Assembly: GCA_029718625.1 (NCBI GenBank)
Contig: CM056376.1
Location: 117,735,406 to 117,799,405, forward strand
Length of the DNA: 64,000 nucleotides
Reading direction: 5' to 3'
From: Synaphobranchus kaupii
Taxonomy: Eukaryota; Chordata; Actinopteri; Anguilliformes; Synaphobranchidae
Positions 8,611-22,200 of the stretch are shown piece by piece. Both the position numbers and the translations under genes were made by a program. Under the pieces are notes generated by a model, which was not told the DNA's origin, ran no database searches, and saw only the letters and a program-made list of their open reading frames with translations. Numbering within the stretch: position 1 is the first letter of the stretch; the number at the start of each line of letters is the position of its first letter.

Positions 8611-11600
8611 CTGAGGGGGAGAGGGAGAGAATGAGGGGAGTGAGGATAGGAAGAAAGGAAGTCATGGGAGAGAATGAACAGAAGGGATGTGGGAGGGGAA
8701 GAAAGAAATAGAAATTATTACTGACCACAATAAACTGACAACAAAAGCAAAAGTTGGGAGAGACTAGTCAGCTCTGTCAATCACACAACAGCTCTCTGAC
8801 ATCACACAAACCAGCTGTAAGCTTTACTTACTGTAACCCATCCCCTGGATGAAATATTTGAACGCCTCGGTCAGTTTACTGGGCTGCAGAGACGGAACAC
8901 AGATGCCATCAGTAGACTGCAGCACAGTGACAAATATGAGACTAAGTCAAGCTGCCACCACTGAACAATGACATAGCCTACCTGTTTATGGCTGTGTTTA
9001 GCACTGTGCTACATTGCTATGCTAATAAACCAGTTACTGGCTGTGTTTGTCACTGTGCTACAATGCTATGCTAATATACCAGCTAATGGCTGTATTTAGC
9101 ACTGCACTGCAATGCCAAGCTAATATACCAGCTACTGACTGTTTGTCACTGTTACAACGTTATGCTAATATAAGTTATTGGCTATATTTGTCACTGTGCT
9201 ACAATGTTATGCTAATATACAAGTTGTTAGCTGTGTTCAGCATTGTGCTATAGGCCTAATGCTATGTTAGTGTTCCATTTATTTTAGTGTCACAATGCTG
9301 TGCTAATGTGACTTTTGCTAACGAGTTACCTGGGTGAGCTGAGGCAGACCACCAGCATCAGCCATCTAATGAAGAAGAGGAAGAGTTAATGTTCACTATG
9401 TGACAATCAAACATATCCCATCTATAAGGCTATGAGGCTACCCTGCATGTTTGGGTCTGTGAGTGTGCAAGTCAGTGTTTGTGTATGTGTGTTTGCGAGT
9501 GAGTTGGTAAGTGTCTGTGTGCACATGTATCAGGGCAAGTATGCATCAGTGTGTGTTTGTGAGTGAGACTGAGTAAGTGAGACTGAGGGCTCTATCTTGA
9601 CCATCTTAGCGCTTGGTCTAAAACTCATGGCGCAAGTGAATTTAGGGCACTTTTGCTAGTTAGACGGCGTGTTATTTGAGCACTAAGTATGACGCAAGGT
9701 GCAAATGGGCTGAATTTAGTTAATTATTATAGGTGTGTCTTGGGCGTAACATGCAATTAACCAATCAAAATGTCATATCCCATTCCCATCTGCATTTGCA
9801 TCTTGATGGATTGCTAATATGATGGCTGACAGTAAGACTGTGAAACAGTGATTTAGTGTTCAGCTGGCGAAGCACGCTCGTGCGTGTAGGCCTAGTTAAA
9901 GTGTGCCAGCAAGCAATAGGCTATATGGATCAATAGCCTATTATGATCAATATTATTTGGACTAACCATTATGACGTGTTTTGATATACACAATAATAAT
10001 CTTTCACATAAGGGTTTAACACCGGCACAGGTTCCTGGTAATTTCTGACTAAACTATTTTAGGTTTAGGTTTATTGGACATCTTTGTACATATGAGACAT
10101 GTATAAAATGTGATGCCATACAAAATTTAAGACAATATAAAAATTTCCCAGCAATATAATTGTAAACATTCCACTCCGTGTTTCTCCGTGTTTTCCCTCA
10201 CCCCGTTTCGTGTTTGTCTCTGCATTGTCCGTGTTTCCCCCCGTTCTGCAGGTTGGGCGTGTTTTCCCGTTTGTATCACTCTGTTTCAGTACTCCTGTCT
10301 CAGCCTATCCCATTCCCCCGTTTCGCATGCATTCCTCACTCTCCGCTCTGTTCAATCACTCTCGCATACATTCGCACGCGTTTCCTAATTGATTCCAATT
10401 AATGTTTGCATTTAGTCACCCGGTGTTTTCTGTCCTGTGCCAGTTCGTTAATGCTCTTAGTCTGAAACCTCTGGTCCTGTCTGGTTCTCTGTCTAGTCGC
10501 CTTGTTAAACAGTTTAGTTCTGTGTCGGTGTTTACTCGCCCTGCTATTCTGTGAAGTCCAAGTCTGATCAGTCTGGAACAGCATTACCCGCTGTTCATTG
10601 TTTTGTCTCGCTAACCAACCCTGTCTGCTTAAAGTCTGCCAGCCTGCAGTTGTCCGTGAATCCCTGCCTGTGTTGCGGTTTCCCTGCCTTCCACCTGACG
10701 TGTGTGCATGCAGCTTGGGCTTCTGCTATTCCACCCTGCGGCGGTGCCCGCTCTCAGCCAGTGCTGCGGTGCTGTCGATGTGCTGTCGCTCCTGCCTCTG
10801 CTGTCGCTGCTGCCGGCCTGCTGCTGCCGTGCTGCTACTGCCGCTGCCCTACTACCACGCCTGCGTCCTGCCTGGGCTCCGCTCCACTGTCCTGCTCTAC
10901 TGCTCCCGTTCCCGCTCATCCCCTGCTCCAACCAACCCGGTTACCTGTCTCCATCATCACCCCTGGCTTTCCCTGCTCCCTCTGCTCCCGCATCCTCAAA
11001 ATTGGACTGTCTGTATTTACATGTTCTCCCTACGCTTCAGGAGTATAGTTAGAAGCTTAATTTATTGGATGCTTAGCGCTCCCACTCTGTCTGTCAAGTC
11101 TGTCCTGTTTGTAAAGTCCAGTTCCGGCTTGGAACAATTCCGGTGTGACCTGTAAAGTCCAGCTCCGGCTTGGAGCAATACTGTCCTGCCGGTTGAGTCC
11201 AGTTCCGGCTTGGAACTTCTACTGCTTTTGCCTTTCTCCCCATGCTCAGGACTGCCCTGAGCATATAATAAATATTGAGTTTTTGGCATTTCTGTCTACT
11301 TGTCGTGCATTTGGGTTCAGTCCTCTTCCGGGGTCGTAACAAAAATAACGGGAAAACAGGAAAACATTTTCCATTAGCTTAGACCAGTGCTGTTATTTTA
11401 CAAAATATATGCGGTTTAACTTCATTATAGCATCTGAGAATAAGTTATCAGAACACGGCTTCCCTCTCACCTTAGAAAACGTCAAATTAGCCTGCTTGTT
11501 TAACGAATATCATTCGATTATAGTATAATCAAACGATATTTGTTAATCATTAACAATGAAGCATTCCATGAGTCAATTCCATGGGACTCTTCTCACAGCA

Positions 11601-14600
11601 GACAGATCAGAGGCAATAAATTCAGCTCGTGAAGTTCAAGCTTCATCTGTTCATCAAGTTCATATTACGTGCATTCTAATATTGATTAATAACATAAATA
11701 GCGTATTTTTGCCTTAATGATGACACTAAATACACTAAAGCTGTCACGTTGGGAACCAATAGGTTTATGCATATTTTCCCTTGTTTTATATTGAACTGCT
11801 TATGGAATTTTTTTTTTTTTTAATAATAATTTTTACTGGTAGCTTAATGCCTAAAACAAGCCCACTTACCCGCAATTCCAGGGATAACTTGTGTCTATTC
11901 CGTCTATTTTGATATTTGTATGCTTGTTTTAACTATTGTCCCCTAACAGAAGATTGTCACCTGGGAAGATTGCAGGAACTACTGGCCAATATAGAGTCAT
12001 AGCTTGATCCAGGATAGTTGTGAATACATGTGTAACCTTACACGTAGCATCGGACATTGCTTGGATGTTGATGGAGTGGGTCCCCTTTCGTTTCACATAG
12101 CACAGCGTTCTCTGCTGGGGCAGAACCCCAGGAAACCCAAAGTTCACCATGATTTGCTGTTTTACCCGTTCTTGGCTGACAGGTGTGATGGGGACTTGAA
12201 TGTATTCGTTGCATATAGGAGTGCATATAGGGACAGGACAGCAGGCATTCGTCTCCGGCTCAGCTGCCAGGGGATGATAGAAGTTTGTTAAAATCTGGCG
12301 GGATGAAAGCAATTTAAGGTGGCATTCCCCTTCGCTGAGGGACAGGTATGTGGTCTTTGAACGTTTGACCGATGGACCCTTTTATTATTATGCATTTTTT
12401 GATATAGCATACACAATAATAATATTTCACATTGTAATCTTGATATTTTTAGTCATGCTTGTGCGCGCCCCTGTGTGTAACAGACAGGAGGATGTACACA
12501 CGTTGTGCACACGCCTATGTAGACGCACTTATAGGTGCCGTTAAAATAACATGTAAACAACTGCGATATGACTTTAGACCAGGTTTGTGGTGGTTTTAGG
12601 GCAAGCACTTTCTGCTGGCTCAAGATAGCAATACGCCAAAAAGAATCCTGGCCACTCCTCATCTTAAGACCAACCCACCCACCTTAAGACCAACCCACCC
12701 ACCTTAAGACCAACCCACCCACCTTAAGACCAACCCACCCAGTTCACTTTCTATAGGTGCAAGATTACTTGGTATTTAAACGACGTGAAAAAAGGACACC
12801 TGCGCCGGTCTGAAACTAGCAAAGACACTTTGGGTCTGCGCTGGGTTAGCGCTGCTTAGTGCCGGGTGTAAGATAGCAAAGACACTTGCGTTTGGGTTAG
12901 TGCTGCTTAGTGCCGGGTGTAAGATAGCAAAGACACTTGCGTTTGGGTTAGCGCTGCTTAGTGCCGGGTGTAAGATAGCAAAGACACTTGCGTTTGGGTT
13001 AGTGCTGCTTAGTGCCGGGTGTAAGATAGCAAAGACACTTGCGTTTGGGTTAGTGCTGCTTAGTGCCGGGTGTAAGATAGCAAAGACACTTGCGTTTGGG
13101 TTAGCGCTGCTTAGTGCCGGGTGTAAGATAGCAAAGACACTTGCGTTTGGGTTAGCGCTGCTTAGTGCCGGGTGTAAGATAGCAAAGACACTTGCGTTTG
13201 GGTTAGCGCTGCTTAGTGCCGGGTGTAAGATAGCAAAGACACTTGCGTTTGGGTTAGCGCTGCTTAGTGCCGGGTGTAAGATAGCAAAGACACTTGCGTT
13301 TGGGTTAGCGCTGCTTAGTGTCGGGTGTAAGATAGCAAAGACACTTGCGTTTGGGTTAGCGCTGCTTAGTGCCGGGTGTAAGATAGCAAAGACACTTGCG
13401 TTTGGGTTAGCGCTGCTTAGTGCCGGGTGTAAGATAGCAAAGACACTTGCGTTTGGGTTAGCGCTGCTTAGTGCCGGGTGTAAGATAGCAAAGACACTTG
13501 CGTTTGGGTTAGCGCTGCTTAGTGCCGGGTGTAAGATAGCAAAGACACTTGCGTTTGGGTTAGCGCTGCTTAGTGCCGGGTGTAAGATAGCAAAGACACT
13601 TGCGTTTGGGTTAGCGCTGCTTAGTGCCGGGTGTAAGATAGCAAAGACACTTGCGTTTGGGTTAGCGCTGCTTAGTGCCGGGTGTAAGATAGCAAAGACA
13701 CTTGCGTTTGGGTTAGCGCTGCTTAGTGCCGGGTGTAAGATAGCAAAGACACTTGCGTTTGGGTTAGTGCTGCTTAGTGCCGGGTGTAAGATAGCAAAGA
13801 CACTTGCGTTTGGGTTAGCGCTGCTTAGTGCCGGGTGTAAGATAGCAAAGACACTTGCGTTTGGGTTAGTGCTGCTTAGTGCCGGGTGTAAGATAGCAAA
13901 GACACTTGCGTTTGGGTTAGCGCTGCTTAGTGCCGGGTGTAAGATAGCAAAGACACTTGCGTTTGGGTTAGCGCTGCTTAGTGCCGGGTGTAAGATAGGA
14001 CCCTGAGTGTGTGTGTGTGTGTGTGTGAGTAAGCTTTGTAAGTGCATTTGAGTGTGCGTACAGTACCTTGAGGAATGATGTGGTTGTTGGGTCTAACTTG
14101 CTGTTACACTCCACCTGGTGGACACAAGATAATACAATAATACATTCCACTCAGGGGCCAATCAAATACTCTGCACTCATCAACCAATTAAAACAGATGG
14201 CCTATTGTTGTTATTCCCACTGATCCAAACCCTGCTGCTGTTCCTCCTGCTCTCACTGCCACTGATCCAAACCCTGCTGCTGTTCCCCCTGCTCTCACTG
14301 ACACTGATCCAAACCCCGCTGCTGTTCCCCCTGCTCTCACTGACACTGATCCAAACCCCGCTGCTGTTCCCCCTGCTCTCACTGCCACTGATCCAAACCC
14401 TGCTGCTGTTCCCCCTGCTCTCACTGCCACTGATCCAAACCCTGCTGCTGTTCCCCCTGCTCTCACTGCCACTGATCCAAAGCCCGCTGCTGTTCCCCCT
14501 GCTCTCACTGACACTGATCCAAACCCCGCTGCTGTTCCCCCTGCTCTCACTGCCACTGATCCAAACCCTGCTGCTGTTCCCCCTGCTCTCACTGCCATTG

Positions 14601-16072
14601 ATCCAAACCCTGCTGCTGTTCCCCCTGCTCTCACTGACACTGATCCAAACCCCGCTGCTGTTCCCCCTGCTCTCACTGCCACTGATCCAAACCCTGCTGC
14701 TGTTCCCCCTGCTCTCACTGCCACTGATCCAAACCCTGCTGCTGTTCCCCCTGCTCTCACTGCCACTGATCCAAACCCTGCTGCTGTTCCCCCTGCTCTC
14801 ACTGCCACTGATCCAAACCCCGCTGCTGTTCCCCCTGCTCTCACTGCCACTGATCCAAACCCTGCTGCTGTTCCCCCTGCACTCTCTGTCTTAAACATTG
14901 CCATCAGACACTTCTCTCCTACTGTTAGCACTGACGATTATCATAATAATAACAATACTAATAATAATGTTTAGAGATAATAATGTTGATGGTTAGATTT
15001 ATTGGAGACATTAAGAGTAATACTAACAGTATTCGTTCTAACAAGGATATGAGTAGTTTAAACAATGATATTAGCAGGTATGATAGTAGCCTCACCGCTG
15101 CCTCTTCATGTGGTGCCTGGTCTCCCACCACCAGCATTACAGGGCACCTGGGAGAGACAGAAGACGGAGAGAGACAGAGAGTGGGATGTACAGAGACATA
15201 AAGTAGGGAAAGAGGGATGGGAGAGAGGGAGAAAATGGCACATACTGTACTATTGAGAGGAATGCAGTGCTCTGGCTGTACCTATGTATTGCGTGCACAG
15301 GACACATGTATTACTGACATATACATTACGGACACACATGACGCATGTATTACTGACACACAGGACATGTATGACTGACACATATATTACTGACACACAT
15401 GACACGTATTACTGACACCCATGACGCATGTATTACTGACACACGGGACACGTATTACTGACACATACGTATATTACTGACACACAGAACACATGTATTA
15501 CTGACACACAGGATACATACAGACGGGTGACAAATAAAAGGAAAAACCAACTTAGTGTCTTAATAAGGCATTGGGCCACGACGAGCTTCCAGAACAGCTT
15601 CAATACGCCTTGGCATAGATTCTACCTCTAGTCTAGTGTAGATTCTAGTCTCTGGAACTCTACTGGAGGGATGGAACACCATTCTTCACATCATTTTCAA
15701 TCTCATCAAACCATTCAGTGACCCCTCGTGCCCTGTGGATGAGGGCATCCTGGAAGAGACCACTCCCATCTGGATAGAAATGTTTCATCATAAGATAAAG
15801 ATGAATACTCAGAATAACTTTGTAGTGATTTGCAGTGACCCTTCCCTCTATGGGGACAAGTGGACCCAAACCATGCCAGGAAAATTCCCCCCACAGCATA
15901 GCAGAGCCAACGGACCCCCTCACTGTAGGGGTTTTTCCCTTTAATTTTTCACCCGTCTGTATATTACTGACACATGTATTACTGACACACATGACACTCA
16001 CTTCAGGGTGCTGCTCCGATCCATATTCAGATCTCTGCGACTACAGGAGAGAGGGAAGATTAGTATGAAATC

Positions 16073-16111
<39 letters not shown>

Positions 16112-18963
16112 ATCATGATGTGTGTGTGTTGTGTATGGTCATGGTGTGTGTGTATGTGTGTGTACCTGTTGTAACTCCTCCAGAAGAGCTCTATGTTGTA
16201 CAGATTGGAGGCTTTAGATATCCTCTCTCTGTGACACTTCAGCAGCTCTGTATTTGCTGAGAACTCCTCCTACACAACACAACACAAAGCTTATACGCAC
16301 ACATACACATACTCACACACAGACATGCATACACACACACACACACACACACAAACACACATACCTGACTGAAGAGATGGCTCAGAATCTGGTCTGTGAG
16401 GGAGGATGTCAAAGTGGTCAGCTGGAGAGATGAGAGAGAGACAGAGAAAGAAAGAGTGCATTATTAGGATTAAAGTACTAAACTGTGTTGCAATTGTAAG
16501 ATGTTAATAAAACAGTGACTGTGAACCTTCTGAGCAGCCCAGTCCATCCAGCCTCGGGCATTGGCATCAATGTTGATCAGAACCAGGCCTTCCACAGAGT
16601 CCGGACTGCTGAGCTAGAACCACACAGTTACACTCACACTCCAACCTACACATCCCACAATACACCTCAAACGCAGACAGGAATTGCAGTCCACAAGTTT
16701 TTTATTAATGTACCAAGATTCCCACATACCCACTCTTTAGGGTTGCCACCATCCCTTATAATACAGAATCATCCTACATTGCTGAATAAAATGTTGCCTT
16801 CCTTACTGAATACATACAGGATGCAATTTGTTATGTTCCTACTCATTTTCAACATCGTCGGAGGTCTATGTGCCTTGCTCTTGAATTTGTTTAGAAGTAA
16901 GTTGCCTGCATTCTAATGCTAATTTCCAACATGCCAATTAAAAACTATGTGGTGTTGCTGTTGTAGTTGTGTCATCAAAAATTATTCCTTGCAATCACAC
17001 CATACGATTGCATCACACCATATGATTCCTCCACAACATACGATTGCATACGCCACACGATTGGTTGCTCAGATGATGACACGTAGCCGCCCTGTATTAT
17101 GGAGCATTGCTTTACCATTGAGTAAGCTCAGTGGCATACTCCAAAGTTTTTGCTAATGTACTATAAATCCAGGCACTTTTCACATACTCAAAATTAACTT
17201 ACTATGCACATGAAGCATACTACTTACTCATTTGGCGCATTAGTATAGTAATTGCACATAGTACATTACAATCCACTTAATTGCATAACAGATTATCGCA
17301 TAATCTGGGTATTTGCATAGAATTAAAAAATCCTGATCCATTTCCCATTCATTCCATTGTAAAGAGATTGCATACTTTCACAAACTGTATATTAGGATAT
17401 TTGTAACAAATTATATCCAATTTCATCGCATAATGATCTAGAAATATATGTTAAAAGTCAAATGCGGGATAAATACAGTAAACTGTCATTTGCCCCGATT
17501 AAACTCAAAACTGCCAAAAAGGTAGGCGGTATCTTTTGAAAATCACTTCGATAGCGGAAGCCTGAGTGGCAAGCACAGTCGTTGGCACTCTCTCTGTCGC
17601 TGAGTTCAAGCGCGATTATACGACCCGTTATCAGACATATCCTTCACCATACCAAAGCAAGAGGAATGACTTGACCTGTACTGCACAACTTAACATATAA
17701 TACTTAAAGTTGTTAATATGTCATATATCTTCTACTTGCCTTACAAAACTGGATAGTTTGCCACAAACTTGCAGCTAATATGTAGCACATTTGCCACAAA
17801 CTAAATTGTTTTCCACAAAATGTTGCCAGAGGTTTGTCCGAGTTTGCCAGTAATGGTGAACTAAAAACTTTGCCAGAAGTGAATGGCAGTGCCCACAAAG
17901 CTAATTTGCATGTGAAAATATGAGCTTTGCGCAAACATGTGGCAACAATGCCAAAGGTTTGCCGCACATTTTCTTGAAGGCCAATATTTTTGTAAGGGTT
18001 ATCTTGGCTCCTCCATCTAATTTACTAATAATCACATAAACTTATAAAAAAATACGGTTTCAAACCGATCCTGAGAAGAGATTTATTTCACTCGAGAGAT
18101 GGAGTAATGACAGTACAGTAATGAGACTCACTGTAAACTTGGAGAGAACGTAGGCTCCAGCACCAACGCCAACACCAATCACAGTGCGGAAACTATGAGA
18201 GAAACACGGGGAGAGAGAGAATGGGTTAATTGAATCCAAACAGTTGTTTTCTTCTCTCTCCATCATTTGTGCTCGGGTCTGTTACTGTGGGGTACCAGAA
18301 ACAAACACACACTCACATCCCCTAACAAATACACACGTCCCTAAAAACACTCTCACACCCCCAAACACACACACCTCCCCAACCACACACATCCCCTAAC
18401 AAACACTCATGTCCCTAAAAACAGACTCGCACCCCCAAACACACACAACACCTCCCCAAACACACACTCACATTCCCAAACACACACTCCCATCCAAAAA
18501 CATACTCACATCCCAAAAACTCACTCACATCCCCAAATACACACTCACACCCCCAAACACACACTCACACCTCCAAACACACACTCACATCCCCAAGACA
18601 CACTCATATCTGCAAACACACACTCATATGCCAAAACACACTCACATTCCCAAATACACACTCGTATCACCAAACACACATTTGCATCCCCCACAAAACA
18701 GTCACATCCCGAACGCACACTCACATCCCAAACACACATTCACATTCACAAACACACAAACATATTCCCAAAAACACTCACATCCCCAACACAAACACAC
18801 ACACACACACACACACACACATCCCCAAGACACTCTAACATCTGCAAACACACTCTCATCCCAAACACACACTCCCATTCCCAACACAAAGTCACATCTC
18901 CAAACACAAACTCATATTCCCAAACACACAAACATATTCCCAAAGACACACTCACATCCCCAG

Positions 18964-18998
<35 letters not shown>

Positions 18999-19127
18999 CA
19001 CACATCTCAAACACACACTCATATGCCCAAACACACAATCACATCCCCACGAACACACTCACATTCTCAAAGACACATTCATATGCCCAAATACACACTC
19101 ACATCCCCCACCAAACAGTCACATCCC

Positions 19128-19210
<83 letters not shown>

Positions 19211-22200
19211 CTCAAACACACACTCATATGCCCAAACACACAATCACATCCCTACGAACACACTCACATTCTCAAAGACACATTCATATCCCCAAACACA
19301 CACTCACATCCCCCACCAAACAGTCACATCCCCAAACACACACTCACATCCCCAAGCACACACTCACACCTCCAAACACACACTCAAATCCCACACACTC
19401 TCACATTCACAAACACACAAACATATTCCCAAAGACACACTCACATCCCCAGACACACACACACACACACACACCTCAAACACACACTCACATCTGCAAA
19501 CACACACTCATATGCCCAAACACACTCACTTTGCAGCTTTCATTAACCCTAAGGAGGGATGTGGGTGTGACACAATGAGACTCACTTAAAATACTGCAGA
19601 ACTGCAGGGATCATATCCGCCAACTGCTCCACAGATGCATACTGATACCTAACAACACAACACACAGTTATACACCAATACCTAACAACACAACACACAG
19701 TTATACACTGATACTTAACGACACAACACAGTTATACGCAGATGCCTAACAACACAGCACACAGTTAGGGGTGTTAACGATTAATCGTTGATCGATTAAT
19801 TGCCGTTAATAATTTGATCGATCGACCATTTCAAATTTAACGATCAAATTGAACTATTTGCGGTCTCATCTTAATTGTGTCAATGGGTGCTGTTGGTGAA
19901 ATGCAATCATTAAGTTAAACACAAGGGGGCGCGCGCACTGTTAGGAATTAGGAAACAGGTTATTAACTTTACACAGAAGAAGACTCACTCGACCATGAAG
20001 CACGCTACTTATGCGTGCCTGGGACATCGGTCCCATCGGAACGCGTATTTTCAGCAGCTGGTCTCGCTGTAAACCGACTGCGCACACGACTCACCCCTGA
20101 TAACGTAAACATGCTTATATTCTTAAATAAAAATCAGCAGGCCTAGGTATTTACTGCACTTATGCAGTTTAAGTTTTAAACTGAGGCCTGAGCTGTCGTA
20201 GTTTGTCGTAGCTTTCTCATTTCAAGAGGGAACCTATTATAGCGCTGTTTTCAAAAATGTTATTTATCTTTATTTATCTATTTCATAATCATTTTGCAAA
20301 TTTAAGTTTTTAATTAAGGCTCATCTTATTTTTGTATGTGTCAGACGTACGTGTTAGTCACTGATTCGCCTCGGAAGAGTGAGTGCAATTTCCCGTGCCT
20401 TATTAAAATATCATACTTAAACAAAACAGCGTTCATAATTATATTTGTGTTATGCTATGAAACAGGCGTATTTCTCAAATGTTTCAATAAAGCTTTGATT
20501 GAGGAAAAAAACATGCATTTTGTATTTTCTATGTCATAAGCTATTTTTAGCTGTTTTGTTTTCGATTGATCGATTGATTGTTCATTAATGTTGACGACTA
20601 TCGATCAAGGAAATTCCTTAGAATTTGTAACCCTAAGTTATACACTGATACCTAGCAACACAAGACACAGTTATACACTGATACCTAACAACACAACACA
20701 GTTATACCCAGATACCTAACAACACAACACACAGTTATACACTGATGCCTGAATGCCACACAGTTATTCCCCCCACTCTCACCCTAGGGGATAGGTTGCT
20801 GCCCCCTCCTCCTGCCCTGGGGCATCGATGTGGACGACAGTGAAGCTCTTTACTATCTCCTGCATTTCCTCAAACTTAAACAGCGTGGAGAAACAACTCT
20901 TATCTGAGAGTGAGAGAGACCGCATCATTATCAACAACAGTGAGCGCACTATGAATCATTGTCAACAGCAGTGAGTGCACTATGAATCATTATCAACAGC
21001 AGTGAGTGCACTATGAATCATTATCAACAGCAGTGAGTGCACTATGAATCATTATCAACAGCAGTGAGTGCACTATGAACCATTATCAACAGGCGTGAGT
21101 GCACTATGAATGATTATCAACAGCAGTGAGTGCACTATGAATGATTATCAACAGGCGTGAGCGCACTATGAATGATTATCAACAGCAGTGAGCGCACTAT
21201 GAATCATTATCAACAGGCGTGAGTGCACTATGAATGATTATCAACAGCAGTGAGTGCACTATGAATGATTATCAACAGGCGTGAGTGCACTAGTATGAAT
21301 CATTATCAACAGCAGTGAGCGCACTATGAACCATTATCAACAGCAGTGAGTGCACTATGAATGATTATCAATAGGCGTGAGTGCACTAGTATGAATCATT
21401 ATCAACAGCAGTGAGCGCACTATGAACCATTATCAACAGCAGTGAGTGCACTATGAATGATTATCAATAGGCGTGAGTGCACTAGTATGAATCACTATCA
21501 ACAGCAGTGAGTGCACTATGAACCATAATCAACAGGCGTGAGTGCACTATAAACCATAATCAACAGGCGTGAGTGCACTATGAACCATAATCAACAGGCG
21601 TGAGTGCACTATGAACCATAATCAACAGGCGTGAGTGCACTATGAATCATTATCAACAGCAGTGAGTAAACTGAATCATTATCAACAGCAGGGAGTAAAC
21701 TGAATCATTATCAACAGCAGGGAGTAAACTATGAATCATTATCAACAGCAGGGAGTAAACTGAATCATTATCAACAGCAGGGAGTAAACTGAATCATTAT
21801 CAACAGCAGGGAGTAAGCTGAATCATGATCAACAGCAGGGAGTAAACTGAATCATTATCAACAGCAGGGAGTAAACTGAATCATTATCAACAGCAGGGAG
21901 TAAACTATGAATCATTATCAACAGCAGGGAGTAAACTGAATCATTATCAACAGCAGGGAGTAAACTATGAATCATTATCAACAGCAGGGAGTAAACTATG
22001 AATCATTATCAACAGCAGGGAGTAAACTGAATCATTATCAACAGCAGGGAGTAAACTATGAATCATTATCAACAGCAGGGAGTAAACTGAATCATTATCA
22101 ACAGCAGGGAGTAAACTGAATCATTATCAACAGCAGGGAGTAAACTGAATCATTATCAACAGCAGGGAGTAAACTATGAATCATTATCAACAGCAGGGAG

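Larger units (their letters stand above)
9587..14003 (-). mobile_element. PIF/Harbinger element in ndrg2 intron 12 with an expanded terminal end
   Basis: Left end GGGCTCTATCTTGACC and right end (reverse complement) GGGTCCTATCTTACACC form short inverted ends flanked by TGA on both sides (9584-9586, 14004-14006), a 3-bp duplication as expected for Harbinger. A transposase remnant lies inside on the minus strand (11929-12312). The right terminal part is multiplied into a 51-bp satellite that runs to the very end of the element. A pyrimidine-rich block (10.05-11.35 kb) is probably a nested insertion. Confidence 0.7.

Noticed and set aside
10551..11155. Cys/Leu/Pro-rich ORFs of 165-185 codons
   Set aside because: Frames are open on several strands because of GC- and CT-rich composition; no domain; lies inside a transposon.
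12776..14047. 423-codon and 368-codon ORFs across the 51-bp array as protein genes
   Set aside because: They are consequences of a repeat unit divisible by 3; there is no signal peptide or domain, and the array is transposon-derived.
14188..14931. 247-codon Gly/Ala-rich and 229-codon Leu-rich ORFs
   Set aside because: Translation of the 42-bp intronic minisatellite on both strands; no independent evidence.
18060..18266. Short independent ORF with [13 protein letters not shown]
   Set aside because: It is ndrg2 exon 6 read through into both introns.
18409..19578. 389-codon His/Thr/Pro-rich ORF
   Set aside because: Pure translation of CA-rich microsatellite and minisatellite DNA in an ndrg2 intron.
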